Origin: Citrus sinensis | Taxonomy: Eukaryota > Streptophyta > Magnoliopsida > Sapindales > Rutaceae | Length of the DNA stretch: 64,000 bases | Assembly: GCF_022201045.2 (NCBI RefSeq) | Contig: NC_068559.1 | Location: forward strand, 17,851,501-17,915,500 | Reading direction: 5' to 3' | Shown: piece after piece, positions 13,111-24,327 of the stretch | Numbering within the stretch: the first letter of the stretch is position 1 | How the letters are laid out: each line of letters opens with the position of its first letter | Notes under the pieces: model-generated | The model's input: only the letters and a program-made list of their open reading frames with translations | What the model was told of the DNA's origin: nothing | Databases searched by the model: none | Made by a program: the position numbers and the translations under genes

Positions 13111-14754
13111 GTAAAAAAAAAAAAAATGATAAGTAAGTTAAAATTAAGGATCTAGGTACCTTGAAAAAATTGCAAGGTACTGCAACTTTATCCTTTTCTA
13201 ATTTAGCCAATAGATTCAACAGTTAGAGGTTTGCTTAATTGGTTATTAATATTGCAATCCATGTTATTTACATTTGTAAGTCATGTTGTTTTAAAATTTT
13301 TAATTTTGATTCATTGACCTACTTTGATCATAAAAATGAACGTGGTACAAAAACAACAATTTAATCTTACATAAATGATTTTTTATATATAATATAAATT
13401 TAATATAAGACTAAATAAATTGACTATGTTTTAAAAATATAAGTTATTAATATTTCAATGTTTCATGAAATTGTGAAATAAAAAAGTGTAGAAATAAAAA
13501 GCATATTAGGCTATAACACTTTAGTATTTTACCAATTTACTATCACATTTTCCCTTCTAGTATTAGCTAACATGTTAGTTTATTCGTACAAACAACTTAT
13601 TAGTTTATCTATAAAATTGCCATTAAAATCTAAAAGAACAATTTTAAATTTTTTATGTGGTGTAATACAATTATATAGAAAGATTAAGAAAATGATAATA
13701 AAAAGGAAGCTAGTTTAAATTTTCTTTCTTTCTTTTTGAATAATTCAAAAGCTTTGAGCTTTGTGTTTCTTGACAACTATCCATGTTGTTTTATTTTAAA
13801 AATTTTAGGTTTGTGAATCTTTATGATAATATTTTATTATTGATTAAAAGTGATTGGATAGTAAATTTATTAGTTTCCAAGTACTCTTTTAAATGAAGGT
13901 GGCTTTTTTTTAAACGTTAATAAACCATCGTAAAAGATTCTGTACAATAGTGATTTTGTGTTTCACTATCATGTAATCGTCGCAACTAGCTTTTTGTAAC
14001 AATAATTGGTGTCGCTAAAGGCCCTATCTTTTGTAGTAATTAATTAGGTGTTCAATGGTTCATTTTTGTCTCTTCTCCATCTTTCTCGACCATCATCACT
14101 CAAGAGTCAAGTGTTAACTGCACTCAAAAGATTATTTTCAAAAGTCATTTTATCCTAAGTATGACTTATATATAAAAATTTTAAACCTTTAGTTCTTTTT
14201 TAATTTTATAAAAATATCAGGGACTGCCATATAGTTAAGCCACAAAAAGACAAAAGTTATGGAAAGTTGCAGCAATTGCAACGTTGTTTTATAGTCAAAT
14301 TTAAAATAGCTCTCGAACTTTGACTATTTCGTAAAACTTTTCCATTAAATTTCAACTGACTCATACTTATAATTTTTTTTATTTGTAAAATAGTTAAAAA
14401 ACTATAATAATACTGAAATACTTAAAAATAAAATTAATAATCCAGAAATAACATATAATTTCTTAAGAAATTAGTAACACGGACGGATGTGTTTTTTGAC
14501 CACTCAAAGATCTTTTCATTTTCGCACATAAAATTGAATTCGATGCAAATGATGATTGAGTGATCGGTGATGACACATTCAAATGAAGTTGTACGAGATA
14601 TATGTTAATGTGCAACATCTCAAAATTCCCCATAAAGTTTAACAAAATAAATGGAAAAAAAAAAGTTTTGGGTGATTTCGAAATCCTGTCTTGCTTATAT
14701 TTCTAGTTATGTTTCATATTGCATTTTTTAATTCTCCATCTCTTCCCCTCTCTC

Positions 14755-14758
<4 letters not shown>

Positions 14759-14794
<36 letters not shown>
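14759..14794. repeat. (AT)n microsatellite
   Basis: About 35 bases of uninterrupted AT dinucleotide, directly after a CT-rich stretch. Confidence 0.95.
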
Positions 14795-14796
<2 letters not shown>

Positions 14797-15900
14797 CTTT
14801 TTAATTTTCTTTTTCTAGGGCATGCGTGTAAAGTCTGCCTTTTGACAAGATACAGCTAAAAAATAAAACATCATGCTCTAATTGGAACTCTTGTGTATGT
14901 ATTATGTACAACGTACGGTTATTAACTTCATCAAATGTTCATAACATGCTTCTCTTGTCGTGTTTGCAACTTGTTATTTCATAATCTTTTTGTAATTCTT
15001 AAACCATATTATGACAATTTATCTTCTGTCATGAACAAGATTCAAGTTGGATTTCACTACTAGGCTTCGTTGCCCAGTGGTGAACCCACCTCCTCTCCAC
15101 ATCCCTTGAGGGCATGAGGCTCTTAATAGGGGCTCGATTTCTCTTGTCCAAAAGGTTTGGATATAGAATAGGTATCTCCCTAAATATTTATTGGAATAAA
15201 TTTCTAAGTTAGTTCTCATGTAAATTTTGGAGTGTACTGCAAATATATGTATCTAGATTCTCAGTAAAATTCAGAGTATAACATATTCGTAAGTGGTAAA
15301 TATTAAAAAAAAAATGATTTCACTTGCCACTGGGCTCATAATTTAATGGCGACCTTGCGCCTCAACTTTGAGAGCAAAGGCTTGAGTCCCAACCATTGTG
15401 TTGAGACTCCAATTTCTTCTCTTAATTATAGATGAAACAACTAGGAATTCGTAGCACTATTCATATTTTTAAGTAATAACAGACATTGCACAATTTTATT
15501 TTAAAATTTACCTCAAGTGATGTGGCATGGGATGGGTCTCTTATTATGTGGTTGACAATTTTTAATTAATTTTATTTGAATTAATTATATTATCTCATAA
15601 ATCAATAAATGAATGCTATATTATTTGTAATTAAATTTTAATGGTAAAAATTTGTGATGTGTAGCACAGTATACATGTATCTCAATACGAATGCTAAATT
15701 TATTTGAGTAGATATATCTTTCTAATATTAATAGGGATAGAAGCATCTCAATATGAGAATAAAGTCTAAACCGCAACATCATAGAATTGATCTAAGTTAT
15801 TTCTAGTATATTTCTGATTGTAGTATATCGGCAATTAAATAGAGAGTGCCCACATTGCTCATAATTATAACCTAAAAGCATTAAAAGTAAGGCCACCCAA

Positions 15901-15982
15901 GTGGACGTGCCGGAGTGGTTATCGGGCATGACTAGAAATCATGTGGGCTCTGCCCGCGCAGGTTCGAATCCTGCCGTTCACG
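15901..15982 (+). tRNA. tRNA-Ser (anticodon AGA)
   Basis: This is an 82-base class II tRNA. The acceptor strands gtggacg and cgttcac pair over 7 bp (one G-T wobble) with discriminator G, the anticodon loop reads ctAGAaa, a long variable arm (gtgggctctgcccgc) is present as required for serine, and the T-loop is ggttcgaatcc. There is no intron. It ends 189 bp upstream of the PPR start codon on the same strand. Confidence 0.95.
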
Positions 15983-16033
15983 TTTTGAAACTGTTTAGTT
16001 GAATCAGTTTTTTCGCTTCGCTTCGTCAAATAG

Positions 16034-16120
16034 AATGACACACTCAATAATTTCACTGAACAATGGAAAGCCATCCACCAGGTCCATGCGGACCATGCTC
16101 CATCAACAATTTGGTAACAA
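16034..16120 (+). repeat. Upstream relic duplicate of the PPR gene's first codons
   Basis: In one frame this stretch reads TLNNFTEQWKAIHQVHA, closely resembling the PPR protein's own N-terminus (TLNNLIKRCKTIKQIH...IHA, from 16172). It soon meets a stop. It looks like a decayed partial duplication of the gene's 5' coding end lying between the tRNA and the real start. Confidence 0.6.
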
Positions 16121-16171
16121 TGTTGCCAAATATTTATTCCTCCTCTGCTCCTGACAGATTCAACAAATAAG

Positions 16172-17743
16172 ATGACACTAAATAATTTAATCAAACGATG
16201 TAAAACCATCAAGCAAATCCACCAAATCCATGCCCATTTCCTCACCAAAGGCCTTCTCTTTCTCAGCCCTTGTCACATTCTCACAACAATCCTCTACGCA
16301 ATCACCACTTTTAAACCCATATCGTCAGCATCGTCACCCACTACAGACCCATTAAGCTATGCATTGTCGATTTTCAATAATATTCCATACCCTTCAACCT
16401 TTTCTTATAATACCATCATTCGTGCTCACACCCTCTTCTCCTCGCCCCTCAACGCTGTCGTTTTGTTCTCCCAAATGCGCACCGTTTCAATCCCTCCTGA
16501 CTTCTATTCCTTCCCTTTTCTCCTTAGAGCTTGCTCTCAACTCTGCTCCCATTCACTGGCCCAAACCATTCACTCTCAAGTTTTGAAACTTGGGTTTATT
16601 TGTGATGTGTTCGTTTTAAATTCTCTCATGCACGTGTACTGTGTTTTTCATCGTCTACGAGATGCACAGGAACTGTTTGATGAAATTTTGTACAGAGATG
16701 TGGTTTCTTGTAACACATTAATCGATGGTTATGTGAAGGCCGGCGATTTAGCACACGCGCGGCAGTTGTTTGACAGAATGCCATTTCGTGATGCTGTGTC
16801 GTGGGGTACCCTTGTGGCAGGGTATGCACAGAGTGATCAATGCGAAGAGGCTATTCAACTCTTTTGCAACATGATGGATTTGGATATTAAACCTGATAAT
16901 ATTGCTTTAGTTTCTGCTCTTTCAGCTTGTGCCCGATTGGGAGAACTAGAACAGGGGAAGAATATTCATCGTTATATTGAACTTAATCAAATTCGAGTTG
17001 ATTCATTTTTGTCAACTGGGCTAGTTGATTTTTATGCAAAATGTGGTTATATTAACACTGCTATAGATATTTTTGAATCAAGTCAAGAAAAGAATTTATT
17101 TACATGGAATGCAATGCTTGTTGGTCTTGCAATGCATGGCTTGGGCAGGCTATCACTCGTTTACTTCTCTAGAATGATAGAGGCTAGAATTAAACCCGAC
17201 GGCGTCACCATTTTGGGAGCTTTGGTGGGCTGTAGCCATGCAGGTTTAGTTGATGAAGCGAGAAAGCTGTTTGATGAGATGGATTCTGTTTACGGGGTTT
17301 CTAAAGAGCTAAAGCATTACGGGTGCATGGCGGATTTGCTTGGGCGAGCTGGTTTGATTGAAGAAGCATTGGAGATGATAAAGAAGATGCCAATGGGGGG
17401 TGATGTGTTTGTTTGGAGTGGTTTGCTTGGAGGGTGTAGGATTCATGGCAATGTTGAGATTGCGGAAGCAGCAGCAGAGCATGTGATGAAGTTGAAACCT
17501 GAAGATGGTGGGGTTTATAAAGTACTGGCTGATGTTTATGCCAATGCGGATAGATGGGAAGATGTTGTTAAGATACGAAGATCTTTGGACGCTGGGAAGA
17601 TCAAGAAGAATGCTGGCTGTAGCTTGATTCAATTGAATGGGGTTATGCATGAGTTTGTATCTGGGGATAGCTTGCATCCAGATTCTGACGAGATTTATTT
17701 AATCTTAGATGGAATTAGTACACATCAACTTGAATCATTCTAG
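16172..17743 (+). CDS. PLS-class pentatricopeptide repeat protein, E subgroup
   Basis: A single intronless frame of 523 residues. From about residue 75 there are tandem 31-36-residue PPR units, recognisable by phrases such as SYNTIIRAH, VVSCNTLIDGYVKAGDL, AVSWGTLVAGYAQ, KPDNIALVSALSACA and FTWNAMLVGLAMHG. The C-terminus has the E region (GDVFVWSGLLGGCRIHGN, then VYKVLADVYANADRWEDV...IKKNAGCS) and a short E+ remnant but no DYW deaminase domain. Such proteins bind organellar RNA and usually act as site factors for C-to-U editing, recruiting a separate DYW partner. The N-terminus is short and polar, so the organelle is unclear. Its position beside the ATP-Mg/Pi carrier suggests the counterpart of Arabidopsis At5g61800 (PCMP-E8). 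Confidence 0.92.
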   Translation: MTLNNLIKRCKTIKQIHQIHAHFLTKGLLFLSPCHILTTILYAITTFKPISSASSPTTDPLSYALSIFNNIPYPSTFSYNTIIRAHTLFSSPLNAVVLFSQMRTVSIPPDFYSFPFLLRACSQLCSHSLAQTIHSQVLKLGFICDVFVLNSLMHVYCVFHRLRDAQELFDEILYRDVVSCNTLIDGYVKAGDLAHARQLFDRMPFRDAVSWGTLVAGYAQSDQCEEAIQLFCNMMDLDIKPDNIALVSALSACARLGELEQGKNIHRYIELNQIRVDSFLSTGLVDFYAKCGYINTAIDIFESSQEKNLFTWNAMLVGLAMHGLGRLSLVYFSRMIEARIKPDGVTILGALVGCSHAGLVDEARKLFDEMDSVYGVSKELKHYGCMADLLGRAGLIEEALEMIKKMPMGGDVFVWSGLLGGCRIHGNVEIAEAAAEHVMKLKPEDGGVYKVLADVYANADRWEDVVKIRRSLDAGKIKKNAGCSLIQLNGVMHEFVSGDSLHPDSDEIYLILDGISTHQLESF

Positions 17744-19156
17744 CAATAAGATCAGAAATTCTTGTCCTTAAAAATTTAACTTACAGGCATACTGCATATA
17801 TGCTTTAGTCTTATTGAAGGAATTCAATTGGCGCTTCTATTGCTATGCACAGGCCCTTCCAAGAATTTGTTTGCCGATCAGCGGTCTGCCTAAACTCTAG
17901 AGTAATAAAATTAGTCACCTCTATGTAAATAATGAGTGATAATTAGACCATAAATGGTGAATGAATAAAAATAAAAGGATAGTTAAATTGCAATCATACG
18001 CTAGTGCCAGAACGTTTTTGTTTTTAGAAGTTCTCGAGAAATTCCAATCATGAGAGGGAACTAACCTAGCAGTAAATACATTTTCGTTTTGATAGTATGA
18101 CGGGTGAAGATACGTTTTTGTTTTTCGAAGATCCCATGAAATTCAGATCATGAAGGGAAACTAACCTAACACCAAATACAGTTTTTTGTTTTGATAGTTT
18201 AACAAGCGACAAAATCTTTACCGTAAAATATTATACGTAACATGTGTTTAGATGGCAAAAGTGAAATTGTCACCCTCTATAAATATATTATAACACCGTG
18301 TTTTGGAAACCTGAAGTTTCTACACTCTACAAATATATTATTATGGGACTTAGCTATGGTGCAACTGTGGTACCATACCACAGCTGCACTATAACTAGAT
18401 CCTATGTAGAATTTATTAGAAAGTCAGCTTTAGATAATTTATAATACATTCTGAAAATATATTAATTAAAATATTTCAATTCAAAATTTTAAAGTGTGAA
18501 AAAATTTAAAAAAAGCGTATAAAACTTTTAAATTTTACGATTTTAAAATTTTTAACTTTTCCCGTATTATAAAATTTCATATCACAAAACTACTAATATA
18601 CTAAAATGAAATTTCTAAATACCATACCCAAGTAAATATATGTATCCTACCAACTTTATATTGAATATGTGTATCTTACAATAAAAGAATTTAGATCATT
18701 AGTCAGCACTTCCATAATGTGAACAATTACTGTCCAAATAAAAAAAAAATTTAAACCGTATTAAACCAGTGGCCGATGAGACGTCAACGAACAATTTGCC
18801 ATCTACAAAGACAAACGGAGGCAAACCATTTATTTTCATTGGTCTGTAAAATTAAAATCTTCCAATAAAATAGAACAGAAAAATTGTTGACAGATTATAC
18901 GTGTTGCTTCAAGAGAGTTCTATAGCAAGGTGTGCACTTTACACTCTTGACAAGTGTCACTCAGTAACTCCCCTTCCGCAGCTTTCACTACGTGGCTCCA
19001 GAACCCTCTCCTCTGTGTCTCACCCAATATATATCTATAAAATATATATGCTGGCACATCAACTGAAGCAATGCAAAGAAAAGATAAAGCAAGATAAGGA
19101 TCTCTTTTTTTCCCATCAACCTTGAACAACTCCCACTCTAAACAGAAACTACAGTC
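17744..19156. other. Intergenic, AT-rich, with small repeats
   Basis: No gene is seen. A 100-bp tandem duplication lies at 18012-18201 (separate entry). A small fold-back of about 24-bp arms centres near 18374, with arms starting tagctatggtgcaactgtgg and ending ccacagctgcactataacta; it looks like a tiny MITE. The last few hundred bases should contain the promoter of the B12D-like gene (TATA-like tatatatctataaaatatat near 19025). Confidence 0.5.
18012..18201. repeat. 100-bp imperfect tandem duplication
   Basis: Both units begin acgtttttgttttt and continue with a shared 'atcatga...ggaactaaccta...aaataca' pattern. Unit starts are 18012 and 18112. Divergence is moderate. Confidence 0.75.
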
Positions 19157-19771
19157 ATGGCTTTCAGATCAGTCGTAAGTAATTTTACTTATTTCATCTT
19201 TCAATCAAGATCCAAGAGACTTGTATAGTTGGAACTTGAAAAAATAATCTTTTTCGTGTACTTTTTTTTTTTTCAGGGTAATTTAAGGTCACTAATGGGT
19301 GGCTTAAGAGGAAGTACTGCAACTTATGCAACCTCAACAACTCCGAAAGGTAAATCCTACGCGCCCACCGCAGCCGATTACGCCCATTTTCAAGAGCAAC
19401 CAAGGCCAAAATTACAGTTTCCAAAACCAGTTCAGAAGGGCGATTATGTGCCGGTGTGCATGGCGATTGGCATGATAACACTGTCGGTGTCTCTGGGGCT
19501 GGTCACGGCGACGCAGCAGCTGGCGCGCTCGCCGAACGTGTACGTGAGGAGGAAGACGCGAGAGACCGTGCCGGAAGTGAACGACCCCGACAAGGTGGTG
19601 AGCGATGCTGAGAAGTTCCTGAACAAGTCGTTCTTCAGAAAGGTGGCGCACGTTCAGGAGTTTGACTACGGTGATCATCCTGTACCTGATCCCATCCGTA
19701 AAGATGCTTATGCTCATAAACACCGTGTCGAGACTCTCAAGTCTGTTGGTATTGACCCCAAGCAAGTCTGA
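19157..19771 (+). CDS. B12D/MLRQ-like small mitochondrial membrane protein
   Basis: A very short first exon, 19157-19174 (MAFRSV), joins in frame to exon 19277-19771, giving 170 residues. The N-terminal ~50 residues are basic, Ser/Thr-rich and lack acidic residues, fitting a mitochondrial presequence. One membrane helix follows (VCMAIGMITLSVSLGLVTA). After it comes SPNVYVRRKTRETVPEV, which resembles the post-helix NPDV(R) segment of the B12D / NDUFA4-MLRQ family. The C-terminus is soluble and charged and ends KSVGIDPKQV. B12D-like proteins are associated with respiratory-chain membranes and seed germination or low-oxygen responses; membership here is judged by eye and is tentative. The gene is longer than the usual ~90-residue B12D protein. 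Poly-T tracts and a (GAT)n run lie in or after the 3' UTR. Confidence 0.7.
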
Positions 19772-19976
19772 AAACAACTAAAAGTGGTCACTTTTAGTTT
19801 TTTTTTTTTTTAATAAATTATTTCTTCTGTTTTTTTTTTTTTTTTTTTTTTTTCATTTTGGCTCTCTGGTTGTTTCTATGGCTTACTTCTGGATACTCTG
19901 TGATGGGTATGATTGTAAATTGAAGTGAATGATGTTTGGTTAATACACAGCTTAAGTATGATCCTTTGTATGTAAG

Positions 19977-20008
19977 ATGAAGATGATGATGATGATGATG
20001 ATGATGAT
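19977..20008. repeat. (GAT)n microsatellite
   Basis: About nine GAT/ATG triplets in tandem downstream of the B12D-like gene. Confidence 0.95.
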
Positions 20009-20545
20009 GCTTCAGCTTCTTGTGTATGCCGTTTCAGTGACTTGTGTCTATGTTAAGACTAATTATTTCAAATCGTCGATGTGGATAAGGATGTATCAAA
20101 TTCTTTTCATCTTTCAATATCAGGCAGCTGTTCAAGTCGGGGCTCCACACGTGTCAGTAACACGTCTGGTCTTTAGTCGGCAAAAATAAATCAGTTGATT
20201 ACATGTTTATTTATTAAATTTAGATTTGAACGCAATCACCGGTTGAATAATTTAATAATTTGTCATGTTTGGTTGGTAAATATAATTGGGTATGACTAGT
20301 AAATATAATTTGTAAATAATGGGTGAATCGCTGAACAAATTGAATTTTTTTGGGCTATTTTTTAACCGATAATTTCGCTGGTACTAAAATTTATGATGTT
20401 AAAGTTTAAACAAAATTTTTAGTTAAGTCTCTGATTAGTGGTCACAAGTGTCGACAGAATTATGAATATTTTAAAAAGTAAATCAAAATAAATTTAAAAA
20501 CACACAAAGAAGAAGAAGAAGATATTCTATATTTTCTTAAGCTTT

Positions 20546-21307
20546 TCAATGCATTGCGCTAGTGCTCGCATGTTGTTGACAATATTGATACAGTTGTTCC
20601 CGGAGCATGTCAATAATAACATCCTTTTCAGCAATGATCTCGTTAAGTTTAATATTCTCATCACGGAGGGCCTGAACCTGGCATAAAATACTTTGAATTT
20701 GTGCCTCGATGGCCTCATCGCTCAACTCAAAGGCACTCTCAACAACCCTCATAACACGCCACAAACTTACAATTACCAGCAACCCCCCTCCTCTTCTCTC
20801 CAAAAACGCTTCCAAGAATACAGCCCCAATAACAACCACACCATCAATCACATTGCCTGGCCGTCTAAAGAATCCCCTGCCTAGAGCTACTGCTAGAGCC
20901 ATAGTCTTTAAAGAAACTACACATAATATTGCAACCCCAACCCAGTGGTACCAAACTTGCTGATGATCATCTAAAGAATCAGAGTAATCGTTCTTTTTGG
21001 GAGCACAAGAATGTAATAGAGAAGAGGCGAGTTCAAGAATTGTGAAGAGAAGATCCAAGAGAAGCAGTGACATTGTGATTGCCCGAACTGTGGTTGACTC
21101 TAGAAAACTGGCTAGCTGATTTCTCCATGGTGCTGCTTTAGTGATCAGCTGCTGGTTTTGTTCTTCGGAGGCATTCAAAAGGAGTTTCCAATATTCAAGC
21201 CTTCTGTAAAAGCTTTTGAGTAGATTTTGGATGGATGATTCAACAGATTCGATGGGTGTTTGGGTTCCGGAGACGACATGATCACTTGAAGGGTTCATTC
21301 GGAGCAT
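20546..21307 (-). CDS. HV1: Voltage-gated proton channel homologue (Hv1/HVCN type)
   Basis: An intronless 253-residue frame on the minus strand with four membrane segments and a C-terminal coiled coil. S1 (about 77-97) has the motif LLLLDLLFTILEL, whose Asp85 aligns with the proton-selectivity aspartate of animal Hv1 (human D112). S2 lies at about 119-142. S3 has VIDGVVVIG with Asp155 matching human D174. S4 reads SLWRVMRVV (181-189), giving Arg184 and Arg187 and the conserved Trp183; the position of the first animal S4 arginine is Ser181. Residues ~196-242 form heptads (LRDENIKLNEIIAEKDVIID), as in the dimerising coiled coil of Hv1. There is no pore domain. The expected role is voltage- and pH-gated H+ efflux. 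Met1 or Met4 could start the protein. It converges tail-to-tail with the B12D-like gene. Confidence 0.85.
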   Translation of the reverse strand: MLRMNPSSDHVVSGTQTPIESVESSIQNLLKSFYRRLEYWKLLLNASEEQNQQLITKAAPWRNQLASFLESTTVRAITMSLLLLDLLFTILELASSLLHSCAPKKNDYSDSLDDHQQVWYHWVGVAILCVVSLKTMALAVALGRGFFRRPGNVIDGVVVIGAVFLEAFLERRGGGLLVIVSLWRVMRVVESAFELSDEAIEAQIQSILCQVQALRDENIKLNEIIAEKDVIIDMLREQLYQYCQQHASTSAMH

Positions 21308-22393
21308 AGATAATACTTGATGTCATTTTAGGCAAATTTATTTTATAACGATATTGCTGGACGGTGGAGATTGTGTCGTTTCAAAGGCACTCGAAGTGGA
21401 AAGCAAGCTGAGCTTTGCATTCTTTGGGGTCACGTTGAGAGTTGGCTTGACTACTAATTTTGATTTATCTCTTCAAACTGCATGCGTTAAGTATTATTCT
21501 CATTGAAAATGGCAACACAAACCTTATAAGCAAAACGGCAGCATTCCAGCCATCATAATGAATTAATGAAGGGGCACATGATAGATAACATGAGAAAATG
21601 AGGACAAACAAGGTGAATGATATGAGAAAATCTCGAATGAATCCGCCGGTTTGCGGCAGTGCTTCTGTAAGAAGTTTGCAGCTTTAGTCCATATATCCTT
21701 TTTTAGAGGTTTTACGAACGACCACCGATTCTGGTGGTAGTGTAGTTGCCGCGAACAACGGTTTGATTTTACTCATGTTTTGGTGTGTTTTGAGACTCAT
21801 TTTCTTTTCTCTGTTTTTCTATTAATTAATACTTATTTCATAGTTTGTATTCTTTTGCTCTTGTGTTGGTAAGCTGGCAACACCATTTTTGTTTTGCAAA
21901 GCTGAGCAACTCCCAATTTTGATTCGTCGAAGAGTGTGTTTGAACCCAACGGTAGTGTTTTAGCACCAACTGCTAGATACAAAGAATTTGACCATACAGT
22001 AAGAGTTGTTTTTCTTAAAAGAACGAGTTATGAACTTGATGTACTTAGGGTTGTCATTATTAAGATTGAAGAGTTCGATAGTCGGAATCCTATAAAATAA
22101 TAACCCATAAGAGATTGCCAAGGGTACTATCGATGGAGGTATTATCAACCTACCCTTTGATATTTAAGTTAGAGATTAAAAGTGGCACGATAACAAATAA
22201 TAAATAGAAGAGAAGAAAATAATTGAAGGATATTTTACTATCTTCTCTAAAATATCTTTCCACTTAATCATACTTTCTGAGTAGTGGCCTCTTTATATGA
22301 AAAAAATTAAAAATATAATTAAGTTAAAAAAAATTATCTTCTAATTTTAATGGGAATTAAGACTTACGTTGTTTTGTTTTATTTTTATTATAA
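21308..22393. other. Intergenic DNA upstream of the proton channel gene
   Basis: No gene is seen. It presumably holds the promoter of the minus-strand channel gene in its first few hundred bases, then AT-rich sequence without recognisable coding or repeat structure. Confidence 0.4.
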
Positions 22394-22402
22394 TATATTT
22401 TT

Positions 22403-22833
22403 GAGTGAGACTATTGACAACCCTCTAAATACCTCATAAAACCCCTTCAATTATTTTACAATTTTAACTTTTATTAAAATTACATAATAGAACAATTTCT
22501 AATTAAACTCCACTCAAAAGTTATATAATTTTTTATTTTAGAAATTAAAAAAGTTGTTTTTATTTTATTTTCAGGTGACGAATTTACTATCAATGGTTAC
22601 AATAAAAAGAAAGAAAAACTCTTTTTTTTTAAATAGAAGAAATCTAGTTGTTGAAATGAGTTTTAATAATAAAAAATTAGAGAATGAAATTTACACCATA
22701 AATTTTACTTAAAGATATTTTTATCATTGATAAAGGTGTTAAAAGAATTTATAATTTTTTAAAATATTATAATGAAGTTAATTAAAAAAAGAGGTGATAA
22801 GAGATATTTAGAGGGGTGCCAATAGTCCCACTC
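22403..22833. mobile_element. Mutator-type MITE with 9-bp target-site duplication
   Basis: The ends are inverted repeats of about 40 bp. The left reads gagtgagactattgacaacc and the right end, inverted, reads gagtgggactattggcaccc; both continue with ctctaaata. The flanks are an exact 9-bp direct repeat, tatattttt (22394-22402 and 22834-22842), the size made by Mutator-like elements. The interior is AT-rich and non-coding. Confidence 0.85.
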
Positions 22834-22967
22834 TATATTTTTTGAATGTAGCCCAACAAACATGTGTTGCATATGTACTCCCGAAACTAAAACAAAATAA
22901 GGCCCTCAAAATGGTACTGGCCCAAAGTATCCGTAGCATTATTTAGAAACATTGCAAAATAATTAAA

Positions 22968-23038
22968 TGCGCATCCGGGGAATCGAACCCCGGTCAGTAC
23001 CGTGGGAGGGTACTATGATACCACTACACCAGATGCGC
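22968..23038 (-). tRNA. tRNA-Gly (anticodon CCC)
   Basis: On the minus strand the 71-base molecule starts GCGCATCTGG and ends with the acceptor strand GATGCGC plus discriminator A. The anticodon stem GTACC/GGTAC encloses loop CTCCCAC, giving anticodon CCC. The T-arm is CCGGGGTTCGATTCCCCGG. All stems pair. There is no intron. Confidence 0.95.
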
Positions 23039-23211
23039 CGGTTGTTGGCCTTGTGAATGAGTTAGAAAAGAATATTTATTATCTTTAATAGACATTCCAC
23101 ATCCGCCCTCCTGTTGCCACCGACCTTGAACTAGAAGAGAACTTTTTAAAATTTGTTTGTTTCATGTCTCGTAAGGTTTATTATCATAAGATTATATTGT
23201 GGCTACTTTAA

Positions 23212-23690
23212 GAGTATATTTAACGTATTGTGTTGTATAATATTAGGCTATATTATATTATATTGTATTAAGTTATAGTGCCATATTATATTTGGTGTAG
23301 TAAGGACTATATTGTAATGTTTATTTTAATATTTAAGATTCATTTATATTTTATTATTTGTAATTAATTAAATAATTTAAATTTTTGTAATTAAAACGGA
23401 TACTTCACTATTGTCATCACAAGCTGCAGTCAGCTGTCGTTGATCTATCTCTGGCGGTAGCATATTTGAGTTTTTAATTTTTATTTAATATTAGATATTC
23501 GTATTTATTTTTTATTATTTTAAGAAAGAGATTAACTAAAACTAATGTGAATAGTACCATATTACACAAATCGATCCCTTCTCAAGTTTATTTAATAGGG
23601 CACTACTCATGTTATGGGGTAAACATGAGATTGCATTGCATTAGCTATATAGTGTGATGGCATGTAATGTGGTGTGTTCCAAACACACTC
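23212..23690. mobile_element. Tourist-like (PIF/Harbinger) MITE
   Basis: The left end gagtatattt and the inverted right end gagtgtgttt are matching short terminal repeats, flanked by the 3-bp duplication TAA (23209-23211 and 23691-23693) that PIF/Harbinger elements make. It is 479 bp and non-coding. It shares its right TAA with the next element. Confidence 0.7.
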
Positions 23691-23693
23691 TAA

Positions 23694-24327
23694 GGTGATG
23701 TTTGGTTGGGAGGAGAGAGTGGTGGAGAGGAAAGTGATTCAAATTCCATTTTTATTTTCATTGTTTGATTACAAAAAATATATAAGAATTTAATTTTCAT
23801 TAAAATTTAATATACATTATAATATAGAATTTGAATTCCATACCAAGGAGTGAAGAATTTAAATTCCTCTTATGTTGAAAACTAAAGTTTCTAAAATTAC
23901 CCTTCAACATTTTAACTTATTTAATGCCATTAATAATTAATAATTATTATTTTATTTTATCAATTTAATATTATAAGTAATTTTATATTAATTAAATTTA
24001 GTCAATGATTTAAGAAACTTAATAAAATAAACAAACTTATTTATTTATTTAATATGAAAATATAGAAATATAAATTAACTGTCGTTGGAACTTTGCCGGA
24101 ATTTCACCAAACCTCTGCCGGACTGTCGCTAGAACTTCGTAGGAGCTCCGCCGGATCGTCGCCGGAAATTTGATATTAAATTATATTTCATTACTAATAT
24201 AGGTAATTTAGCATTTAAGGCCAAGGATAAATTTATCCCAAAAAAAAAATTGTAATTCCTTTCCCTATCGAACTTTATGTTAAAGCAAACTATGAAATTT
24301 AATTTCACTATTCTCCTCTACATGACC
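23694..24327. mobile_element. Second Tourist-like MITE carrying a CCGG-rich core
   Basis: The ends GGTGATGT and (inverted) GGTCATGT are similar short terminal repeats flanked by TAA (23691-23693 and 24328-24330). The middle contains AT-rich DNA and then a block of degenerate GCCGG-containing units (about 24080-24170). A related interior recurs near 27485-27720. It is non-coding. Confidence 0.6.

Larger units (their letters stand above)
8860..15900. other. Gene-poor interval between carrier and tRNA-Ser
   Basis: The first few hundred bases are presumably the carrier's 3' UTR. No convincing protein gene follows. I see a (CTT)n run at 10616-10637, a GC-richer unclassified LTR-like block at about 11.9-13.1 kb, very AT-rich DNA from 13.1 to 15.8 kb, and an (AT)n microsatellite at about 14760-14794. 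Short open frames here have no recognisable domain and no splice partners. Confidence 0.5.

Noticed and set aside
15919-16248. 109-codon minus-strand frame
   Set aside because: It runs antisense through tRNA-Ser and the duplicated PPR start, which explains its openness.
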